Position numbers and translations under genes: made by a program. This document shows positions 57,301-64,000 of a stretch of DNA of 64,000 nucleotides, piece after piece. Position 1 is the stretch's first letter; each line of letters begins with the position of its first letter. Origin of the DNA: Caenorhabditis remanei (lineage: Eukaryota > Nematoda > Chromadorea > Rhabditida > Rhabditidae); assembly GCF_010183535.1 (NCBI RefSeq), contig NC_071332.1, forward strand, positions 17,360,001 to 17,424,000. Reading direction: 5' to 3'. Under the pieces are notes generated by a model, which saw only the letters and a program-made list of their open reading frames with translations, made no database searches and was not told the origin of the DNA.

Positions 57301-57723
57301 ATTTCATGAGTCTCCCTTTCTGGACACCCTTGGCTCGGCTATCATTCTGTGCGTACTTGATACATATTATGGTGATGGGCTACTTTTTTGGGAAGAATCA
57401 CTCGGAACTCTACTTCTCTACACTTTCTTATTTTGTGAGTTGACTCCCTGGTGCCAGTAGTTGAATTTTTTGAGCAAACATGTTTTCAGTTCCTGGACAC
57501 CGTAATCCCTGTCACTACCATCTCCTTTGTCATTGCTATATTCTGGTCGGCTATGTTTGAGATACCATTTGCGAAAATTGAGGGACTGATTTTCGGTGGT
57601 GCCGGACGGACACGGAAATCAAGTCTTCCAGCAAAGAAAATAGAGACACCTACTGAGGATGTGCATGTACTTAAAATTCCAATCGAATTTCCGATGGAAG
57701 ATGTAGAAAATGTTAGGTTTTAA
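54347..57723 (+). CDS. NRF-6-like membrane acyltransferase (acyltransferase-3 family)
   Basis: Twelve exons (54347-54475, 54534-54732, 54789-54924, 54969-55096, 55139-55232, 55282-55568, 55616-55983, 56621-56847, 56890-57001, 57050-57165, 57221-57434, 57490-57723) join in phase to 747 residues. A signal peptide precedes the extracellular NRF domain with paired Cys (EECHEELSFLGYGM, MMDAAGKIGSG, GAFTECKTVN, GSCQLPQIGVDICLPYSCRN). A transmembrane acyltransferase-3 domain follows: NCIRTISTVWVILGHC (catalytic-type His), ANAYFAVDTFFFISAFLLSF, FYVHRIARLSPVYY, WYLATDLQLYIMSPLI, and more helices. Relatives in C. elegans include nrf-6, ndg-4 and rhy-1, which act in lipid transport or acylation (established). 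The specific substrate is unknown. Intron 7 is large (637 bp) and repeat-bearing. AATAAA at 57752. Confidence 0.88.
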
Positions 57724-57751
57724 GTTTTCGTGTTTTTGTAAATACGATAGA

Positions 57752-57757
57752 AATAAA
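57752..57757 (+). promoter_or_regulatory. Poly(A) signal of the acyltransferase gene
   Basis: AATAAA 29 bases after the TAA stop, consistent with short nematode 3' UTRs. Confidence 0.65.
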
Positions 57758-58094
57758 GATGTTTTATGCTAACTTACCTTTATAATTTTTGAGAATCTAC
57801 ACAACCAAAGTCGAATTTCTAGGCCACGGCGCAAATTTTCTCGGCCACTTCACCCACCAAACATCATGAGAACAACCTCTATACACCAGATTTGTACGGA
57901 GTTCCGGATTCCGGAAATTTAAAAAAAAAGCAGTACGTAAAACTATACAATACACCTTTCATGTGCAGAATATATATTAGTTTTGACAACAAAACTATTC
58001 GTTAAATGTAACTTGTCCATGCAAAAATCATTAAACTCGTCATTACGAAATGCATAAAATGGGTGTGATCATTAATAGTTCTTGTCTTATACTA

Positions 58095-58260
58095 CCCATG
58101 TGGCTGACCACTCTCTCAAAGTTCACCCCGGGGACGAGGTATGGGTCTCGCTGCGAAAACCGTACTTTTTAAAAACTTTGGTGAAGTACGGTATAGAGAA
58201 ATTCAGCAACGAGACCCACACCTCGTTGCCATCGGCGAATAGGTAATAGAAAAAATTCCT
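58095..58260. repeat. Palindromic MITE, copy 1
   Basis: Contains GACGAGGTATGGGTCTCG, ACCGTACTT...AAGTACGGT and CGAGACCCACACCTCGT, with edges CTACCC and GGTAATAG. It is the reverse-orientation relative of 58905-59092. Located between the acyltransferase and TRIM-like genes. Confidence 0.75.
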
Positions 58261-58419
58261 TTGAAAAAGTTATGTAATTGAACATTGACCTTTTCTTGCT
58301 AGCTCTTAAATTTACACCAACTTCCTCTTCCACTCTTCAAACAAACATTTCACTCTTATCAATGCATTCAAGGTTTCACCCAACTCACTATTCTATTCAT
58401 TGTCTCTCAAAAAATACAG

Positions 58420-60038
58420 ATGCTTAGTTCTGCATTTTGCTTGAAATGTAAACATTTGTATGGTAAGTCTGCAATATATTATTGTCTTTATGTAATAAGT
58501 ATATTTTACAGATCTGAAAAAACGAAAAGTGTGCACCGGTACTTGCACTCACTCGATTTGTGAGGAGTGTTACGACAAAAAACTCTCAGGAACATGTCCA
58601 ACGTGTGAGAAAGAGCATGCATTCGATGTGAAACTTATCAATTGGGCGGCTCTTGATATGACCAAAGAGCTAATCGAATCCATTTCGATTTCTAATATGT
58701 TGGATTGGGAAATTGATGAGAAGGTATCAGTTTTTAATGATATTTTGATGGCGGTTGATTCTTGTACTTTGAGTCAGAATTTTTCGAGTAGAAATATCTT
58801 GAAAAAAGCTCGTTGAATACTCTTCTCTGAACGCGATACAAGGTGTTGCTCATCATTATTTCAAAAATTTTCTGAAATGTGTGCAATTAATCGTAGAAAA
58901 GTAAACAATATATTACCCATTCGCCGATGGTTGGGGACGAGATGTGGGTCTTGTTGCGACTACCGTACTTATAAAACATTTATGGGTAAAGTACGGTAGA
59001 GAGCCGCCGTAAATAGAATTTACGCAACAACCGTCCCCGGGCCAAGCTTTGAGCGAGCGGTCAGCCACCGGCGAACAGGTAATACATTACTTTTTTTTTA
59101 CTTTTTGGAACAAAAATTTGCAGACAGTTGGGGAAGGACCATGTTCTGAATGCAAAAACCTGAGCAAATTACGTGTTTGTGCGGATTGTGTAATTCAACA
59201 TGGACTTCTCGAAAAAGCAAAAGACGGAGGTGTCGAATTGTTAAGAGAAACGTCTGAAGAGTTTCTAGAAACTAAAGTTCTTCGAATCAGAAGTATTGCA
59301 TTGTGTTCTGATTGTGCACTCGACGGAGGGAAACACAAAGGAGATGGACACAACTTGATATTTATCACAGCAATTAAAAATATGAAGGACACTTCCGATG
59401 TGCTCAACTTTTTATCGAAAACTTCACTTGCAATTCGTAATATTAAAAAGGGATTCGAAGAACATAACGTGCAGAAGAAAATGTTGTTGTATTTCTCTTG
59501 GAATTCTGAAATTATTGAAACTTTCGAACGAATTAAAGTCAAACTTGAACAAAAAAATGAAGAAGATACTTCCGAAGATGTTCAGATGATAATTCAACTC
59601 TTCAACACTATTCTAGATGGTTTTATGAATGGAATGTGTCACTTTCACAAGAAAATGAGCAATAAGGCTTTGGAGATAACTGGCGACAAGATGGAGCGAG
59701 TCGAATGCGTCCAAGAAAAGAATGAACTTAAACAAACGATGGAGAAGTTGCAATACTTCGATGAATTCTTCCACTCACGAGCTTCGGACTTCAATGTAAG
59801 TTCGAGTGATGTTGCTAATTTTATCAAATGCGTAGGAGTATTATTCGAAAGTGACGAAACAGCCGAGCAGCTTACTTATTCGGAAGTAGTTCGTGAAATC
59901 TATGACATCACTGGAGACATTAGAAAAGTGATCAAACTCCCGGCGAAATATGAGAAAGTTGCGAATATTGCCGGAAGTGTTCTTCAATTGTTCATGGCAG
60001 ACAAGGAGAAGAAAGTTGAAGATACGGATCTAGATTAA
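58420..60038 (+). CDS. RING/B-box (TRIM-like) protein
   Basis: Preferred model: exons 58420-58462, 58512-58723 and 59124-60038, in phase, 389 residues. The RING is C3HC4-like: CLKC, CTGTC, HSIC, EEC, CPTC (residues 7-52). A B-box-like Cys/His region follows (GPCSECKNLSKLRVCADC; CSDCALDGGKHKGDGHNLIF). The C-terminal half is helical and charged, probably coiled coil (FERIKVKLEQKNEED; ECVQEKNELKQTMEKLQ). It is a likely E3 ubiquitin ligase. Without splicing at 58724, the RING part ends at TGA 58814 as a 115-residue protein, and the second part could start inside the repeat at 59049. The donor GTATCAG and acceptor TTTGCAG favour one gene, as does the domain order. The 400-bp intron contains a MITE. 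Confidence 0.7.
58905..59092. repeat. Palindromic MITE, copy 2, in the TRIM-like gene
   Basis: Relative of 58095-58260 in the opposite orientation: ATTACCCATTCGCCGATGG, GGGACGAGATGTGGGTCTTG, ACCGTACTT...AAGTACGGTAGAGAGC, ending GGTCAGCCACCGGCGAACAG. The edges are TTACC and GGTAA. Confidence 0.75.
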
Positions 60039-60421
60039 TTTTTTCTTGCAATACTTGGTAATTGGACACTTTTTGAGAAATAAAAATTATTTCTTTTGTT
60101 AACAGACTGTTAACATAAATTTAAAACAATTTATTTATCTCATATTGCATCAGTCCATCCTTCTGTCCGCAAGAATGTATCCAGACCCTGCAAAAAACAC
60201 ATTAAAAACCTGATTTTTTAGACCCATCCTCCCACTTTTTTTGCAGCTAAAAACATTTTTGGACACCTCTTCGCCCCCATTATTCCGAAATTTCAGCTTG
60301 AACACATGCTTCGTCCGGAGCTCCGGACTAGTTAACAGTCAATCCGAAAATAAAAATTAGTTTATTTTATTTGATGCAATATCACAAAAAGTCGTCAATT
60401 CTGCCCTCAGCTAAACATTTT

Positions 60422-63092
60422 TTATTCCAACTTACTTTTACCACCGAAGAACAACTTGCACAATTTTCTGAAGATAAATCGAAAAATGCAAAATATGATA
60501 GCCAACAATGCTAAAAGTAGAGAAACCACAACGACTAAAATATCAATCGAATAATACTGAACAAAGTTCAGATTCCTTCCCTCCGATTTCAAAGTTTCCA
60601 AGTTTCCAAACTTCACGGCAAATTCACAATGCTTCAAAACAGCATCTTTCGGTTGATTTGGCAAGGATCTCAAAATTTCAGCCAACTTTTCCGCGTTTTT
60701 CTTGTAGCTTTCGTCATTGATCACTGTCTGAATAGCATTCCGGATGTCTTCGGGTTTCGCCAGTTGAGATTTATCAAGTTGGAGAGCTCCGCCATGTCTA
60801 GTCAGCATGTGTGCGTTTCGTGGTTGGTCGCCAGTGAGGGGGATCTGAATAACGTGATGATTGTTTTCTCGCGAAATTTTGGGCCTATCCTGCTGAGCGA
60901 TCAAGATTCAGAATGTTCCAAACTTTCAGAAAAAAAATTATTTTTTGAAGTCTGAATATCCGTGAGCCAAGTAAAACTTACAACGACCGCTGGCTTTCCT
61001 TGATAAGCAAGTTCAAAAGTGCTGCCAAGACCACCGTGTGTGATGAACAAGGTCAATCTGTCATCGGCTGGAAAATGAAAACAACATCTTTGTTCAGTAC
61101 ATTATAGCGACTAACCCAATAACGCATTCTGTGGCATCCACGTCGTCAATTTCACATTTGGCAAATGATCCGCCAACGTGTCATTTTCTTCTTCATACTT
61201 CCATATGAAAGTGACATCGGGCATCGATGTAAATACTTCCAGCAGCGAGTTCTTAAACTCATCAGGCATTTCAGAGGAAAATGCAAGAGATCCAAAAGAA
61301 ACCAGAATGTTTTGCTTTCTAGTGTTGAGAAGGTCATTCCATTCATTGTCTAATTTCAAGTTTTCATTGCTTTTGGTTCCCACTTGCATTCCACCGATGA
61401 AGACTGTTTTGGGTAGTGTTGGACGAGGATAATCCAAGAATTGATTGGAATTCACGAAATTAAAAGCTGCACTGTTGAGATGCTCCTGCCAGGTCAGTGA
61501 TTTCTTGTAGTAAGGTTTAATAGCTTCAAGTTCACTTTGAAATCTGGCCCACGAGAAGTACCAAGGGAACGATAAACCAATAAGGTTCTTGAGTCTTCCA
61601 AAAAAACTCATTTTATCCGAATCAGTGGAGAACACACCAGGGAAGAAGCTAGTAGAAGCCGGTTCACCGTGAGCGTATTTGACAATGTCTAGATGGAGAA
61701 GTGAGTCCGCATTTATGATGGTTTTTACACCGATGTGATCGAATAAGGCTAAAGTTACCAAAATAGAGTTTGTGGAAGTTTTCGAAGGCACTTACGAAAA
61801 CCACAAATTGAAAGAGCCTCGGTGATTCCTAGGTCGAAATTCTCGTTTTTCAGGTTTTCCAATATGGTGGTTTGTTGAAAAATGTCTGAAAATCGTATTT
61901 GTCCCGATTGGACCCAATTTTTCGGCACCAGGACGTTTTGAAACCAGACCACGATAATTAGCAATTTTGTCATTTCGGAATCAGATGTTTCGAAAGAAAA
62001 TCCATTTTTTGTTGTTTTTAGACGTTTTTTGGATGTTTTTTTTTGGATTATCTCGAAATTGAGGCCATGAAAAATGGCAAAATTTTAAAAATTTTGAGGA
62101 GAGCATCTTCGAGGAATTCAAGTTTGAAGAGGTTTTCTCGATTTTTTCGAGGCTTTCCGTTTTCTCGAAACGTGAGAGATCCAATCGGAGAGGTTTTGCA
62201 TATTTCTACAAATGGGACTCGACTGGCGGTGTTTCTGAGAAACTTTCGCTTTTCCAACAACTATTCTGAGCCTGAAATTGAGCAATTTCTGCAGAATACG
62301 TGTTTTTAGCCACCTACAGCGCAATTCGTAATTATATTCAAAATATTTTGGTTATCTGGGATGTTTAATTGATTTTCAACAAACCAGCATCAAAACAATT
62401 CCGAAAAAATGACCAAAATCACCTTTTTTTCGCTCCAGAAGTTTGCAATGCTTAAGGTCCAGGTGGCCTAAGTCACTGATATTTCTAGGCCACGAGTAAA
62501 AAAATCCCGGCCGTGGCTCACAAAGTCATTTGATTCTCTTCCAGGTCTAATCTAATTTTTCGACAAATGCTGGAATTTTTAGTCTATTTTCAGAAAAACT
62601 CACTTGCACACTGCCACCCACTGAGAATTGTGAAGTTTTTTATCCACTGCAAAAAGTTTTTTTTTTCAATTTTTATTTTTATCATAAAAATATCTCACAC
62701 TTAAGAAAAGAGAAGCAGCATCCCCACTATCCGTCCAAACTGTTTTCCTCATAATTTCTTCGAATTTTGACTCTTCTTCCATCTTTCGACATTTCGAGTC
62801 TTGCTCGATTCTTATAATTTTGTTTTTCGTCACTTTTTTCGAGCCAACCAATTCTTTTTTCGCTTCCATAAATGTTGGTATAAGCATTGTCTAAAACCAC
62901 ATTTTTTGCGAAATGTGTTTCTAAGTCAATGTCAAAACTTACCACCTCGTGACCGGCATCAATAAGAATATCGGATATTTTTCCCAGATAATTCGAGTGA
63001 CTGGCTCCGAAAGCCGGGTTGAATACAAGAACTTTGTAAGGGACGCATGGTAAAAAATTTAAAAATAAAGGGAAAAAAGCGGCGAGTTTCAT
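60422..63092 (-). CDS. UDP-glycosyltransferase (UGT family)
   Basis: Six exons (63092-62943, 62890-62701, 61885-61796, 61748-61116, 61067-60982, 60844-60422) join in phase to 523 residues, the usual UGT length. A signal peptide (MKLAAFFPLFLNFLPCVPYK) is followed by the N-terminal acceptor domain (LVFNPAFGASHSNYLGKISD) and LKNENFDLGITEALSICGF. Then comes the UDP-sugar domain with FGSLAFSSEMP, WMPQNALL, the donor-binding signature FITHGGLGSTFELAYQGKP and IPLTGDQPRNAHML. A C-terminal TM helix (IDILVVVVSLLLALLAIIFC) and short basic tail anchor it in the ER membrane. It conjugates small lipophilic acceptors with UDP-sugars; nematode UGTs serve detoxification. The signal-peptide ATG was chosen; upstream in-frame codons exist. 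Confidence 0.9.
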
Positions 63093-63525
63093 TTGGCAGA
63101 AACTGCGGAAAAAAAGAAATGCGCCGAGAATTCGATGCAATGTCTGCGTCTCTCGCTCTCTATCGCAGCGCAAATTTTTGAGTCTGGCGCGCCTGAGACG
63201 CGTTACTCTTTAAAGAGCGCTCTTAACAAAAATAATGAAGAATATACATGACAATTTTGTACTCTAAACAGAAGAATCGACAAGAAAAGATAACCCGTGT
63301 TGTAAGCAAACGCGCTCTACCGAAAGTTTTTGTTCGGTGGAGCGCATGTACAGAAAATATACATAAAAATTATAAATATGGCAAGACGTCCGGTGGTGTT
63401 ATCGATTTTTCTGAATTTTCACTGGCTAGACGGCAAGAGAGACATTCTTCAGGAATATCGAGTTCGATAAGGGTTTGGCGGGTTATCTGGAAAACTCAAA
63501 TAAAATTAATTGTTGCAATCGTGCT

Positions 63526-63781
63526 CTACCGAACTCTCACCATTTCCAACGCCATTTTTCGATGAAAACTTCGCGTCAATCTCATAAAATTCGCTTGTTT
63601 CGTCCTGTCTAAAATCCGTTTTCTCGCCTCAATATACACATTTTCATCGAGAATATCCGGATACAGTTTGGTGAATTTTATTTGTGGAGATTCTGAAGAC
63701 GTCGTGGTGACTTCTGGAGACTTTCCGATCCACGACGGGTCTTTGAGGTTACGGTGCTTGAGAAGAGCCGTGTGATAGGGT
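63526..63781 (-). CDS. Last exon of an unidentified gene (rest outside window or beyond intron)
   Basis: After a TTTCCAG acceptor at 63782-63788 the frame (phase 2) reads PYHTALLKHRNLKDPSWIGK, SPEVTTTSSESPQIKFTK, LYPDILDENVYIEARKRI, LDRTKQANFMRLTRSFHRKM and ALEMVRVR-stop, about 84 residues. It is Lys/Arg-rich and helical, and not recognised; the texture resembles small mitochondrial or ribosomal proteins, but this is only an impression. No further exon is seen up to 64000. The stop codon overlaps a GCTCTACCGAA repeat word. Confidence 0.5.
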
Positions 63782-64000
63782 CTGGAAATTCAGTTTTCAG
63801 TAAATGCGCTCTATTGACACTTTTTTGAAAAATTGATTTGCGTTGACAAACTTGCGGAAAGTGGGCGGGGATAATTGAAATTAGTAAAAAAAATTGCATT
63901 TTTTTTTTGATTTTCAAGAAATTTATGGAAAAATGTTAGGTTTTTATCCTAAAAAATTGAGAAAATTTTATTTCAGAAAGTGGGCTAAAAAAACTTGCAA

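Noticed and set aside
62040..62324. Overlapping ORFs on both strands in intron 2 of the UGT gene
   Set aside because: The UGT exons join in phase without this segment, and the frames show AT-rich, Ser/Arg/Phe-biased composition.
1..64000. tRNA, rRNA, CRISPR array or operon signals
   Set aside because: I searched by eye for B-box-like GGTTCGAANCC words, rRNA blocks and regularly spaced direct repeats and found none; downstream genes do not show the roughly 100-bp spacing of nematode operons.

Overview
The window is nuclear DNA of a nematode, almost certainly a Caenorhabditis species. The evidence is small exons with short introns ending in TTTCAG, AT-rich DNA, and families that are expanded or restricted in this genus: nematode nuclear receptors, CW/PAN_3 lectins, DUF19 and DUF3557 proteins, MATH-BTB-like genes, Str-type chemoreceptors, NRF-6 acyltransferases and UDP-glycosyltransferases. 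The mix of tandem families, pseudogenes and inverted-repeat elements is typical of a chromosome arm. A 100-N run at 45368-45467 is an assembly gap. The species cannot be named from the sequence.

Layout. 1-1.36 kb: tail of a rhodopsin-like GPCR (+). 4.28-4.58 kb: small secreted protein with a neuropeptide-precursor layout (+). 4.77-7.81 kb: Cys-loop ligand-gated channel (-). 8.70-9.63 kb: truncated CW-domain gene with orphan lectin exons. 10.1-10.5 kb: 105-residue orphan. 11.3-12.4 kb: DUF3557 gene broken by one inserted base. 13.1-14.3 kb: intact CW plus C-type lectin gene. 18.4-21.4 kb: nuclear hormone receptor. 21.9-25.2 kb: 564-residue orphan and its truncated paralogue, whose start codon comes from a repeat (-). 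26.8-28.4 kb: two-domain DUF19 secreted protein (-). 29.3-34.1 kb: inverted duplication of a nuclear receptor; one copy is intact, the other is dead and has a 1.66-kb fold-back element beside it. 34.7-45.4 kb: seven MATH-BTB-like copies or remnants, of which two are intact; one dead copy holds a 1.95-kb TTAA-flanked palindrome. 45.5-53.9 kb: Str-type chemoreceptor cluster on both strands (two intact, one cut by the gap, several dead, one cut by a LINE fragment). 54.3-57.7 kb: NRF-6/acyltransferase-3 protein. 58.4-60.0 kb: RING/B-box (TRIM-like) gene. 60.4-63.1 kb: UDP-glycosyltransferase (-). 63.5-63.8 kb: last exon of an unidentified gene (-).

There is no operon-like pathway. The genes are mainly environment-facing: chemoreception, lectins, xenobiotic conjugation, receptor transcription factors and substrate adaptors. 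The most striking features are the fold-back elements, whose insertion sites can be read against paralogous copies in the same window, and the fresh decay within each tandem family. Exon coordinates in the evidence were derived by eye from splice signals, reading phase and paralogue comparison. Family names rest on recognised motifs, not on database searches.
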